Shown: positions 1 to 7,328, numbered from the stretch's first letter. The stretch: 8,319 bases of DNA from VYFG01 sp964403545 (GCA_964403545.1 CAYOGN010000200.1:1-8319); one strand, 5' to 3'. The notes: generated from the sequence alone by a model not told the origin. Numbers and translations: made by a program.

Positions 1-347
1 GCGATAATCTCTGCAGGATTGGCACCCACCATACCGTCAATTCCCTTTATACCAGTAGAATGTTTACCTTCGGAATAGGCGCCATTGACACCTTTATAAT
101 CCCAGCCATGGCACTCCTTGCAACGCCAGTTTGCGCTGGGCTTTTCCGCATATTTTTTATCAGAAGGGTATAGTGGATGTGATTCTGAAGGGCTATCCTG
201 ATCAATAACTTTGAACCATTTGTCGTATAGCTTGCCACCGCGTGCAATTGAAGATTCTATTTCAGTCGCCTGGGTGGAGCAGGTGAATATCAAGGCAGAC
301 ATCGCCATGGCGATAACAGTACCTATTTTTAGTGTATTTCTGTTCAT
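1..347 (-). CDS. c-type cytochrome, N-terminal part (runs off left edge)
   Basis: This is the first 115 codons of an exported haem protein; the gene continues beyond the window edge. It starts at the ATG whose complement is at 345-347, with a GAGGG ribosome-binding site about 7 bases upstream. Residues 1-27 look like a signal peptide: Lys and Arg near the start, then a hydrophobic stretch rich in Ile, Ala and Met, ending near TCSTQA. Around residues 77-81 there is one haem-binding CxxCH motif (CKECH), followed by HGWDYKGVNGAYSEGKH, the kind of Gly- and Lys-rich sequence seen after the haem site in small class I-like cytochromes. The motif is seen directly. The role, electron transfer or a haem subunit of a periplasmic oxidoreductase, is inference because the axial methionine and C-terminal half are not visible. 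No neighbour in the window suggests its partner. Confidence 0.85.
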   Translation of the reverse strand, partial: MNRNTLKIGTVIAMAMSALIFTCSTQATEIESSIARGGKLYDKWFKVIDQDSPSESHPLYPSDKKYAEKPSANWRCKECHGWDYKGVNGAYSEGKHSTGIKGIDGMVGANPAEII

Positions 348-349
348 AT

Positions 350-379
350 AAAAACCCTCATTGTAAAAATCCTCATTGG
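350..379. repeat. 15-base tandem repeat in cytochrome leader
   Basis: Two adjacent 15-base units (350-364 and 365-379) match at 13 of 15 positions, sharing AAAAA and CCTCATTG. They lie directly upstream of the cytochrome start, so on the minus strand the unit nearest the gene supplies its GAGGG ribosome-binding site and the second supplies a similar GAGG. It may simply be a local duplication. Confidence 0.5.
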
Positions 380-423
380 ACCAAAGTTGACAATCAGTAG
401 AATTGTCTGGCGACCAGTATTCT

Positions 424-451
424 CCTGTCCATGTGACAGGTAATTGACCTG
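424..451. promoter_or_regulatory. two overlapping short inverted repeats, possible operator
   Basis: CCTGTC at 424-429 pairs with GACAGG at 435-440 (loop CATGT). Overlapping it, CAGGT at 437-441 is mirrored by ACCTG at 447-451 around AATTG. The position, 77-104 bases upstream of the cytochrome start, would suit a repressor or activator site for that gene. No T-run follows on either strand, so a terminator is unlikely. I do not recognise a named regulator motif; function is inference from symmetry and position only. Confidence 0.25.
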
Positions 452-519
452 AATCAACAAAACTCTAACTATTCTGGTTGATTTTTTGAGGCTGGAGGTG
501 ACATATTTCTAGAGGTGAC

Positions 520-858
520 ATGTTTATAGCCTTACAAGCTATCAAGGGGGGTGCTATTGCCTGGTAAAAGCATACATGGTTGCCGAGTTTAGTGCGGTAT
601 CATCACCGTTTGAATATTTCTATATTGTCTGGGGTGATTATTCGGCTTTCTTATCTCGAGAGAAATAACCTCACTATGACCTTGGTCGGGGTTGCATTGC
701 TTGTAACCAGTAATCTGTATATTCTCAGGCGGGAACTGAAGCTGCGTCAGCGTACCGCATTCAGAAAACCCAAAATACCACATCATAAGTTGAACGGACT
801 CATCGGTTCATTATGCCAGTCGGTATGTATTTACCACAGTTACAGTAACTATGCCTGA
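520..858 (+). pseudogene. decayed EamA/DMT-family transporter, C-terminal remnant
   Basis: Three frames joined in order recreate the end of a drug/metabolite transporter of the EamA family. From 520 one frame gives MFIALQAIKGGAIAW and then a stop. From about 561 a second frame reads LVKAYMVAEFSAVSSPFEYF, continues YIVWGDYSAFLSREK, and stops at 666-668. A third frame then reads NLTMTLVGVALLVTSNLYIL and RRELKLRQ. Family members typically read LI-RAY-LAEAS-VAPFEY in the next-to-last segments and LVG-ALI-ASGLYILYRE in the last, so order and spacing match. Only the final two or three membrane segments survive; the roughly 200 residues expected upstream are absent. At least two frameshifts are needed, so no functional transporter is made. 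The third frame ends at 856-858, overlapping the thioesterase start by eight bases, which suggests the two genes once formed an operon. The assignment comes from remembered family pattern, not a database search. Confidence 0.7.
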
Positions 859-1279
859 GTCAAAAATAAGCGTCAGCGAATTCAGCCAGTTGAGCAGGGA
901 ACAGATACCTTTTGTTGCCATGATGAAATTTGAGGTGGTAGAAATACAGTTTCAACATGCATTACTTCGTGCGCGCTGTGACAAGCAGTCTTTGCGACCC
1001 GGAGGCACCATTGCCGGGCCCGTAATGATGGGGCTGGCAGATGCTGCATTTTATGCGGCAGTAATGAGTGTTATTGGTCCTGTCGAACTCGCCGTAACCA
1101 CAAATTTTTCAATAAATTTTTTGCGGAAGCCAGGCCCAGGAGACATATACTGTCGTGCGGGTATTTTGAAACTTGGTAAAAGACTGGCAGTTTGTGATGG
1201 CATTATCTACAGCGAAGAAATCGGGATAGACAAGCCTGTGGCTCATGCCACTGGTACCTATTCGATACCTCCCGACTAA
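851..1279 (+). CDS. PaaI-type hotdog-fold thioesterase
   Basis: A 142-residue protein, normal length for a single hotdog domain, predicted to be a cytoplasmic acyl-CoA thioesterase of the PaaI/4HBT superfamily. The central helix carries RPGGTIAGPVMMGLADAAFY (residues 49-68); Asp64 sits in the LAD motif where the catalytic acidic residue of the family lies. The HGG normally preceding this helix is replaced by AGP (55-57), so the oxyanion or nucleophile-orienting details may differ. The following strands, including AVTTNFSINFLRKPGPGD (81-98), are typical. The ATG at 851 has no clear ribosome-binding site; the gene overlaps the last frame of the decayed transporter and may once have relied on translational coupling. 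Its 3' end overlaps the convergent SprT-like gene by four bases, with no terminator between. The substrate cannot be told from the sequence. Confidence 0.85.
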   Translation: MPESKISVSEFSQLSREQIPFVAMMKFEVVEIQFQHALLRARCDKQSLRPGGTIAGPVMMGLADAAFYAAVMSVIGPVELAVTTNFSINFLRKPGPGDIYCRAGILKLGKRLAVCDGIIYSEEIGIDKPVAHATGTYSIPPD

Positions 1280-2052
1280 TCTTGTCGTCGATCAGCAGGG
1301 TTGAGATTGAATTGAATATTGCAATTTCCACAGAGAATATTTAATTCGGGCTTACCCCAAACATTGGTTTCACAATGTGGACAAGTGTATTTGCTTTTGC
1401 TGAGGCGTTTAGTATCTTCCGGTGGTGTCCAGTTTATGTTTTCGGAGGATTTTTCGGTAGGTACTGGTTCCAGCAGGGCAGGTGCAGTCATTCGGATTTG
1501 CTCCAGGTACGGTTGTTCCTGATCCTGTTTAACCCTGGGTTGACAGGATTCCTGCCAGGCGGGCTCAGTGTCAATCCATTCAAGTTGGTATGCCTGGTTG
1601 CACAGGGCAATACTTGCCTGTAAAAACTTGCCTTCCGGTTCAGGGTAGTCGGACATGGACTGGCCAGTTTTACGGCCACCGATGTCACCGGTATCACTTG
1701 GTATCAGTCCGATATCATTCATCTTGCCGGCCCACTCTCGATTATGGTATCCCGAGCGGCTTTTATTTGCGCCATAAACGTATTGCCATAAATGGCATTG
1801 TTCGTGTACCAGTGTTTGCAGTACATCGATAACCAGGTGGCGGGCAAAGTACGAAGGATTCAGTGCAATTTCATGGGCCTTGAATCCACTACCATCGACC
1901 CATCGTTCAGGGGAAAAATATCCCATGGTGTTTCGACTCCGTTGCAAGGTCAGCATACACCAGGGGAGGCGACCGTCAAATAACCAATGGTTAAAATGCG
2001 CATAGGCCTGGTTCAACAGCGTATAAAATTCTTCTGTTGGATTTTGTTGCAT
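1276..2052 (-). CDS. SprT-like zinc metalloprotease with C-terminal zinc ribbon
   Basis: A 258-residue SprT-family protein. Residues 6-115 form the SprT-like domain, with the metalloprotease motif HEQCH at 83-87 (His83 and His87 as zinc ligands, Glu84 catalytic) and a probable third ligand, His103, in GYHNREW. A low-complexity linker follows at about 165-215. The C-terminus has a four-cysteine zinc ribbon, CPHC at 224-227 and CGNC at 241-244. This layout resembles Spartan/SprT-type proteins, of which the eukaryotic members cut DNA-protein crosslinks; bacterial members are poorly characterised, so a DNA-associated protease role is inference. It is longer than E. coli SprT (about 165 residues) because of the linker and shifted ribbon. 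It is transcribed alone toward the thioesterase and overlaps its end. No signal peptide or membrane segment is visible, so it should be cytoplasmic. No strong ribosome-binding site precedes the ATG. Confidence 0.88.
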   Translation of the reverse strand: MQQNPTEEFYTLLNQAYAHFNHWLFDGRLPWCMLTLQRSRNTMGYFSPERWVDGSGFKAHEIALNPSYFARHLVIDVLQTLVHEQCHLWQYVYGANKSRSGYHNREWAGKMNDIGLIPSDTGDIGGRKTGQSMSDYPEPEGKFLQASIALCNQAYQLEWIDTEPAWQESCQPRVKQDQEQPYLEQIRMTAPALLEPVPTEKSSENINWTPPEDTKRLSKSKYTCPHCETNVWGKPELNILCGNCNIQFNLNPADRRQD

Positions 2053-2477
2053 TTATATTGTTTCGTACGATACATAAAATATACTTGAATTTTACAAAAA
2101 GGGGAGGGGAGTTAAAAGACTATTGGAAACAGGACTTTCACTTTATCTGGGAGGGAAAGTGTGTGCGTTATGTGAAATAAATTAACTGAATCCGATCTTG
2201 ATCACAGAATTATGGACTAATAAACTCTAATAACTGTTTGTATTCAATAGTATAGGATATATATTAAAAATAAACATTACTATAAATTTACGATTGCAAT
2301 ATGCCCGCATTAGTTTTAATAATGCTGAAATTGTAGACGATAAGTTATTGATTTAAAGAAACTAAATGCTAAAAAAGGTAAACAGGATAGCCCCAAGTTT
2401 TAATGCCTGGGCAGGCTCGAGGTTAGTATAAACAGGGTTTATAGGTGTTACATATGACCTATAATTATAATTAATTA
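2053..2477. other. AT-rich intergenic region without recognisable gene
   Basis: This 425-base stretch separates the divergent start of the SprT-like gene from the end of the HOT-like dehydrogenase gene. It is noticeably more AT-rich than the flanking genes and has frequent stops in every frame. I see only minor symmetries: CACTTT/AAAGTG (2139-2144 and 2156-2161) and GCCTG/CAGGC (2405-2409 and 2412-2416, loop of two). Neither is followed by a T-run, so no terminator can be called. No tRNA, no riboswitch and no remnant of a known protein was recognised. Confidence 0.6.
2069..2097 (-). promoter_or_regulatory. possible sigma-70 promoter for the SprT-like gene
   Basis: On the minus strand TTGTAA (complement of 2092-2097) is followed after 17 bases by TGTATC (complement of 2069-2074), a fair -35/-10 pair ending 17 bases before the start codon. 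An 8-base palindrome TCGTACGA (2063-2070) overlaps the -10. Such pairs arise by chance in AT-rich DNA, so this is only a candidate. Confidence 0.25.
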
Positions 2478-3782
2478 CTACCAATAACTAATTGAATTAT
2501 TGTATATATTTTCAATATCATCAAGATTTGTTTCTCTGGGCGCATTGGCAATGGCGCGACCCTGTCGAATGGAAGACGCAGCTAAGGCCTTGATATCATT
2601 AACATCAAATCCCACACCACCGAGACCATTTGGAATATGGCATTGCTGCATTAGCTCAATCAGACGTTTGGAGATGATCTCCCCTGCATCGGAAGGGATA
2701 GCATCCACCAGGTCGGCATCAAGAAACCCTGCTGCTTCGAGATGGCGCTCAGGTGCACCTTCGGCAAGATATCGAAATATCGCAGGAGCACTTACTGCTA
2801 CGCTGATACCGTGCGGTACAAATGGTGATGCCACCGGATAGTCCGTGGTTGTAATGTCGTGCATTAAATGCGTGACTCCGTAGGACATGGCATGGGCGAG
2901 GTGGGTTCCCGAATTACCGAATGCCATTCCAGCCAGCGTTGCGCCAAACATCAAATTATCCCGCGCGTCAATATCGTCCTTATCGTTTACGCCGCGATCC
3001 AGATATTGACCGACAATCTCTAACGCCCGGCGCGCGGACATATCACTCCATGGATTTGCACCCTGTAACAGGGTACGTTTATTCGGATCGTCAACTTTAC
3101 CCCAGCGGGTGTAGGCTTTGGCGGTATAGCATTCGATAGCGTGGCACAAAAGATCAAAGCCGGTTGAGGCAATGACGTTGGCTCCAAGGGTGTCGGTACA
3201 GGCAGGGTCTACCAGGGCTTCTGTGGGTACCAGGGAGGGCGAACCGATCACAAATTTGGTGTTGAGGTCACTGATTCGTATGACCGATACCGATGTGCAT
3301 TCAGACCCTGTGCCAGAAGTTGTGGGGCAGGCAATATGGGGGAGCAAAGGACCGGGTACTGGTAGTCCGGCACCTACCGGTGGCGCAAAATAATCAGTGA
3401 AATCCGTGGGATAAAGGGCGTAAACCATAGCTGCCTTTGCCGTATCCATGGATGATCCGCCACCCACAGAAATTACTCCGTCAAAATTTCCCTGGCTGAG
3501 AAAATTTGCCGCATCATGAATAGTTTTGTCATCGGGTTCTATGCGTATATCGCTGAAGATATCTACCGCAATACCACTCGCCTTCAAAGCCTCGCTCGCG
3601 GTGGCAACATAAGGGCCATCTTTAAGGCCAGAGTCGGTATATAGTGCTACCCGTGTCATTCCCAGGGTTTTTGCTCTTGATCCCACCTCTGCCAGGCAGC
3701 CGCGGCCAAATGTTAATTTTGGCATCATTACGGTGAATGAATTGGCGCCGTGTTCACAGGGCGAAAAGTATTGGCATGCCAT
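2478..3782 (-). CDS. iron-containing alcohol dehydrogenase, hydroxyacid-oxoacid transhydrogenase (HOT/ADHFE1) type
   Basis: A 434-residue group III alcohol dehydrogenase. The nucleotide-binding region carries VGGGSSMDTAK (106-116) and the family signature PTTSGTGSE is at 153-161. Probable metal ligands are Asp210 and His214 (GFDLLCHAIE), His297 (THLAHAMSYG) and His324 (VPHG). The long insert between the last two histidines, the N-terminal HGANSFTVMMPKLTFG and the GANPWSDMSA segment are hallmarks of the HOT branch, known from human ADHFE1. That enzyme oxidises 4-hydroxybutyrate to succinate semialdehyde while reducing 2-oxoglutarate to D-2-hydroxyglutarate, without released NADH. The human protein is longer mainly because of its mitochondrial presequence, so this one is full length. 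Start ATG complement is at 3780-3782; the first residues align with the family, which argues against the internal Met19 or Met20. The gene is divergent from the IcmF gene and likely shares its control region. The actual substrate here is not proven. Confidence 0.87.
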   Translation of the reverse strand: MACQYFSPCEHGANSFTVMMPKLTFGRGCLAEVGSRAKTLGMTRVALYTDSGLKDGPYVATASEALKASGIAVDIFSDIRIEPDDKTIHDAANFLSQGNFDGVISVGGGSSMDTAKAAMVYALYPTDFTDYFAPPVGAGLPVPGPLLPHIACPTTSGTGSECTSVSVIRISDLNTKFVIGSPSLVPTEALVDPACTDTLGANVIASTGFDLLCHAIECYTAKAYTRWGKVDDPNKRTLLQGANPWSDMSARRALEIVGQYLDRGVNDKDDIDARDNLMFGATLAGMAFGNSGTHLAHAMSYGVTHLMHDITTTDYPVASPFVPHGISVAVSAPAIFRYLAEGAPERHLEAAGFLDADLVDAIPSDAGEIISKRLIELMQQCHIPNGLGGVGFDVNDIKALAASSIRQGRAIANAPRETNLDDIENIYNNSISYW

Positions 3783-3892
3783 AATCGTAGCTCTATTTTT
3801 TCAATGGATAGTTAGCGCGGTAATATCAAATTGCCCGAAAAGATCGGATATGGAACAGGCGATCAACGTAATGTTTCTTTTGTCGTGTCACG

Positions 3893-3921
3893 AGTGTAGA
3901 GCAAGTTGACGTTTACGTAAA
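3893..3921 (-). promoter_or_regulatory. candidate promoter toward the HOT-like gene
   Basis: On the minus strand TTTACG (complement of 3916-3921, inside the 20-base palindrome) is followed after 17 bases by TACACT (complement of 3893-3898). The spacing is ideal and the hexamers fair. A small perfect inverted repeat, TCGTG-T-CACGA at 3883-3893, touches the -10. It would leave a leader of about 105 bases before the start codon. Inference from sequence only. Confidence 0.35.
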
Positions 3922-3926
3922 CGTCA
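3907..3926. promoter_or_regulatory. perfect 20-base palindrome, probable operator shared by HOT-like and IcmF genes
   Basis: The half-site TGACGTTTAC is followed immediately by its exact reverse complement. It sits in the divergent spacer, 46 bases upstream of the IcmF ATG and 125 bases from the HOT-like start. On the plus strand TTGACG (3906-3911) could be a -35 box with GATGAT (3930-3935) as -10 after 18 bases, so the palindrome would fill the promoter spacer. That geometry is typical of MerR-family regulators, and the ACGT-rich symmetry recalls sites reported for LiuR, a MerR-type regulator of branched-chain amino acid and fatty acid catabolism in proteobacteria. The symmetry is seen directly; the regulator name is a guess, because no regulator gene lies in the window. 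Confidence 0.65.
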
Positions 3927-3971
3927 TGCGATGATCAGTATTCTTCTGCTTGGACACTCCCGTGCTTGACC

Positions 3972-6900
3972 ATGCTATACTACATAAGCCCTGATCCTCG
4001 TTCGCGATTCAAGCTCCTGCTGTTTGTCACCTCGGCCAGTTTGTTTGATGGCCATGATGCGGCGATCAATATCATGCGGCGAATTCTGCAGTCTTGTGGT
4101 GCTGAAGTCATTCATCTCGGTCACAACCGGTCAGTGGAAGAAATCGTGACTGCCGCATTACAGGAAGATGTTCAGGGAATTGCCGTCAGTTCCTATCAGG
4201 GCGGGCATCTCGAGTTTTTGAAATACATGGTTGATATGCTTCGCCAGCGCGGTGGCGCAGAAATTAAAATATTCGCAGGTGGCGGTGGCGTTATTATCCC
4301 CGAGGAAATTCGGGAACTGGAGGCCTATGGTGTTACCCGGGTTTATTCCCCGGAAGATGGTCAATCAATGGGGCTTGAAGGCATGATTTTGCAGACTATG
4401 GAACTTAGTCTGTTTGATCCGGCACAGGCAGCACCGAAAAATATAGACGCTCTGAAAACAGGGAGCTGGCGCAGTCTGGCTCATCTGATTACGGCTTTGG
4501 AGAATAATTCAGCCCAAAGCGAAATCATTGTCGACATTCGCAATTATGCTGCCAATCTCGAGCATCCGGTTCCTGTTCTTGGTATCACCGGCACCGGTGG
4601 TGCAGGTAAATCTTCCCTGACCGACGAATTAATTCTGAGATTTCGTCTCGGTCAGCAGGATCGGCTTAAAATTGCCATTATTGCGGTAGATCCGTCAAGG
4701 CGAAAGACGGGAGGGGCATTGCTCGGCGATCGTATTCGAATGAATGCCATCAACCACCCAAATATATTTATGCGTTCCATCGCTACCCGTGGTGCATCGA
4801 GGGAACTGCCAGATGCCACTGCAGACATTATTGCTGCCTGTAAAGTCTCAGGATTTGACCTTGTAATCGTGGAAACACCGGGTATTGGACAGGGCAATGC
4901 CGAAATCAGTGAACTGGTAGACTGTTCTTTATACGTCATGACACCGGAATTTGGTGCCCAGAGCCAGCTGGAAAAAATTGATATGCTCGATTTTGCGGAT
5001 ATAGTGGCAATCAATAAATTTGATCGTAAAGGCGCCGCTGATGCCTACCGAGATGTGTGCAAACAAGTGCAGAGGAATCGAAAGGCATTTTCTTCATCTC
5101 CTGATACGATGCCAGTGTTCGGTACCATGGCTGCACGTTTCAACGATGACGGCGTATCGGCGCTTTACCATGCAATTCTTGACCAGTTGATTACATTGGG
5201 TCTGACTGCGGAGGTGGACAAGTTACCCTTTCAGAATACCCGATTCTCAACGGATCAACAGCTACTGATTCCGTCCAATCGGATTCGTTATTTAAGTGAA
5301 ATTGCCGATTGCATACGGCAATACAAAGCTACGGCCCGCGAGCAGGCATATATCGCCAGAGAACGACAGCAACTCGTTGCCACCGACAGAATGTTGCAGC
5401 AGGCGGGACAGCCACGAGACAATCTGATGCCACTTATCGCGCTGCGGGAGCAGCGACTTTCAGCAAACGCTCGTCAGTTGCTCGATCGCTGGCCACAATT
5501 GAAACAAAGTTATCAGCAGGAAAAACTGGTGACCAGAGTCCGGCAGCACGAAATCAGCACCGATCTTAAACGACAGACCTTATCCGGCAACTTCATCCCC
5601 CGTATTTCCTTGCCAACCTACGAAGACCACGGCGAATTATTGTGCTGGATGATGCTGGATAATTTGCCTGGACACTTTCCTTTCACTTCCGGGGTGTTTC
5701 CGTTCAAACGTGACAACGAAGACCCTACCCGAATGTTTGCTGGCGAAGGGGATGCATTTCGTACCAACCGTCGCTTCAAGCAGTTATCAGAACACAGTGA
5801 TGCCAAACGCCTGTCGACTGCCTTTGACTCGGTGACGTTATACGGTTGTGATCCTGATAGCCGACCGGATATTTACGGCAAAATCGGTAATTCCGGGGTC
5901 TCCATTGCGACCCTGGATGACATGAAAGTGCTGTACCAGGGGTTTGACCTTTGCGACCCCGGGACTTCGGTGTCAATGACCATTAACGGCCCTGCACCGA
6001 TGATTCTGGCAATGTTTCTCAATACCGCCATTGATCAACGGGCAGATTTGTTTGTCCGGGAAAATGGTCGCCAACCAAATCATCAGGAGCACGAAGAATT
6101 ATCTCGTTGGGCCCTGGAAAATGTTCGTGGTACGGTCCAGGCAGATATTCTCAAGGAAGACCAGGGGCAGAATACCTGTATTTTCTCTACCGAGTTTGCG
6201 CTCAAATTAATGGGGGATATTCAACAGTATTTTATCGAAAATCGGGTGCGCAATTTTTACTCGGTGTCCATTTCAGGCTATCACATCGCCGAAGCCGGGG
6301 CCAACCCCATTTCTCAATTGGCCTTTACCCTGTCAAACGGGTTCACCTTTGTCGAAAGCTATCTCGCGCGTGGAATGGATATCGATGATTTCGCGCCAAA
6401 TTTGTCGTTCTTTTTCAGCAATGGTATGGATCCCGAATACACCGTCATGGGGCGGGTGGCGCGACGCATATGGGCAGTCACCATGCGTGAACGTTATGGT
6501 GCAAATGAACGTTCCCAGAAATTGAAATATCATATTCAGACATCGGGACGCTCACTCCATGCCCAGGAAATGGACTTCAACGATATCCGAACCACTTTAC
6601 AGGCATTGATTGCCATTTACGACAATTGCAACAGTCTCCATACCAATGCCTTCGACGAGGCCATCACTACACCGACCGAAGAGTCAGTACGACGGGCACT
6701 TGCTATTCAGTTGATCATCAACAACGAATGGGGACTGGCGATGAATGAAAACCCGAATCAGGGCAGTTTTATTATTGAAGAACTGACCGAATTGGTTGAG
6801 CAGGCAGTATTGCTGGAGTTTGAGCGTATCTCCGAACGCGGTGGTGTACTGGGTGCGATGGAAACGGGCTATCAACGAGGCAGAATTCAGGACGAGTCGC

Positions 6901-7223
6901 TGGAGTATGAGCATCGAAAGCACGATGGTTCATTACCGATCGTCGGTGTCAATACATTCTTGCGTGATGATCAACCACAGAGACAGGAAATTACCCTGGC
7001 ACGCTCCAGCGACGAAGAGAAACAGAGTCAAATTAATCGCCTGGCTGAATTTCAGGCCAGGCATATTGAGACTGCCGACGGGGCGCTGGAGGAAATCCGC
7101 CAGACTGTATTGCAAAATCATAATATATTTGTTGCAATCATGGGAGCGGTGCGTTATTGCTCTCTTGGTCAAATATCAGATACCCTGTATCAGGTTGGAG
7201 GTCAATATCGGCGCAATATGTGA
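3972..7223 (+). CDS. icmF: fused isobutyryl-CoA mutase IcmF (B12-binding, G-protein chaperone and mutase domains)
   Basis: A 1083-residue protein that interconverts isobutyryl-CoA and n-butyryl-CoA with coenzyme B12. Domains in order: B12-binding (about 12-140) with DGHDAA at 26-31, where His28 is the lower cobalt ligand; MeaB/MeaI-type GTPase (about 198-415) with P-loop GTGGAGKS 207-214, ETPGIGQG 301-308 and NKFD 348-351; helical linker (about 430-535); and TIM-barrel mutase (about 540-1083). Active-site Phe576 (GVFPFKR) and Gln733 (GQNTCIF) occupy the places of Tyr89 and Arg207 of methylmalonyl-CoA mutase, the known signature for isobutyryl-CoA; His771 lies in SISGYHIAEAGAN. Length is normal for IcmF (about 1090). 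I chose the ATG at 3972; an in-frame TTG six bases earlier adds only two residues, and neither has a clear ribosome-binding site. Cytoplasmic. It likely shares an operator with the divergent HOT-like gene and leads an operon with the downstream ligase gene 90 bases away. Confidence 0.96.
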   Translation: MLYYISPDPRSRFKLLLFVTSASLFDGHDAAINIMRRILQSCGAEVIHLGHNRSVEEIVTAALQEDVQGIAVSSYQGGHLEFLKYMVDMLRQRGGAEIKIFAGGGGVIIPEEIRELEAYGVTRVYSPEDGQSMGLEGMILQTMELSLFDPAQAAPKNIDALKTGSWRSLAHLITALENNSAQSEIIVDIRNYAANLEHPVPVLGITGTGGAGKSSLTDELILRFRLGQQDRLKIAIIAVDPSRRKTGGALLGDRIRMNAINHPNIFMRSIATRGASRELPDATADIIAACKVSGFDLVIVETPGIGQGNAEISELVDCSLYVMTPEFGAQSQLEKIDMLDFADIVAINKFDRKGAADAYRDVCKQVQRNRKAFSSSPDTMPVFGTMAARFNDDGVSALYHAILDQLITLGLTAEVDKLPFQNTRFSTDQQLLIPSNRIRYLSEIADCIRQYKATAREQAYIARERQQLVATDRMLQQAGQPRDNLMPLIALREQRLSANARQLLDRWPQLKQSYQQEKLVTRVRQHEISTDLKRQTLSGNFIPRISLPTYEDHGELLCWMMLDNLPGHFPFTSGVFPFKRDNEDPTRMFAGEGDAFRTNRRFKQLSEHSDAKRLSTAFDSVTLYGCDPDSRPDIYGKIGNSGVSIATLDDMKVLYQGFDLCDPGTSVSMTINGPAPMILAMFLNTAIDQRADLFVRENGRQPNHQEHEELSRWALENVRGTVQADILKEDQGQNTCIFSTEFALKLMGDIQQYFIENRVRNFYSVSISGYHIAEAGANPISQLAFTLSNGFTFVESYLARGMDIDDFAPNLSFFFSNGMDPEYTVMGRVARRIWAVTMRERYGANERSQKLKYHIQTSGRSLHAQEMDFNDIRTTLQALIAIYDNCNSLHTNAFDEAITTPTEESVRRALAIQLIINNEWGLAMNENPNQGSFIIEELTELVEQAVLLEFERISERGGVLGAMETGYQRGRIQDESLEYEHRKHDGSLPIVGVNTFLRDDQPQRQEITLARSSDEEKQSQINRLAEFQARHIETADGALEEIRQTVLQNHNIFVAIMGAVRYCSLGQISDTLYQVGGQYRRNM

Positions 7224-7304
7224 TTTTCGCTATTTTGATTCATGGTTCAGGTACTGGAACAACATATTGTCTCAATATTGGGATATTATGCGCAACGTAA
7301 CAAT

Positions 7305-7328
7305 AGGTAAAATATGCAGGTAAAAATG
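7305..7328 (+). promoter_or_regulatory. duplicated ribosome-binding site with two in-frame starts for the acyl-CoA ligase
   Basis: The motif AGGTAAAA followed by ATG occurs twice in tandem: AGG about six bases before the ATG at 7314, and AGG five bases before the ATG at 7326. Both starts are in frame, giving proteins differing by four residues. Either could be used; the second has slightly better spacing and begins MSSTDKST. The near-identical units suggest a small duplication. Confidence 0.5.

Noticed and set aside
495..521. Repeated GAGGTGACAT (495-504 and 512-521) as a regulatory repeat
   Set aside because: Only two copies, next to decaying sequence, with no symmetry or promoter context to support a function.
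580..858. Intact 92-residue protein starting at a TTG
   Set aside because: Its first 25 or so residues lie where another frame carries the transporter-like SPFEYF sequence, so it is better read as one piece of a frameshifted remnant.
2405..2416. GCCTGGGCAGGC as a transcription terminator
   Set aside because: The loop would be two bases and no T-run follows on either strand.
3783..3971. Cobalamin riboswitch upstream of icmF
   Set aside because: The spacer is short and I see no B12-box-like conserved core; GCCACTG strings at about 1247 and 4814 are inside coding sequence and are chance matches.
3966..3971. TTG at 3966 as the icmF start
   Set aside because: The ATG two codons later is a stronger start and neither has a clear ribosome-binding site, so the ATG is preferred.
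4652..5014. 120-residue open frame antisense to icmF
   Set aside because: It lies entirely within the well-supported IcmF GTPase domain and resembles no family; it is a shadow frame.
6796..7323. 175-residue open frame overlapping the end of icmF and the spacer
   Set aside because: No start signal and no family resemblance; the IcmF frame is conserved to its usual C-terminus.
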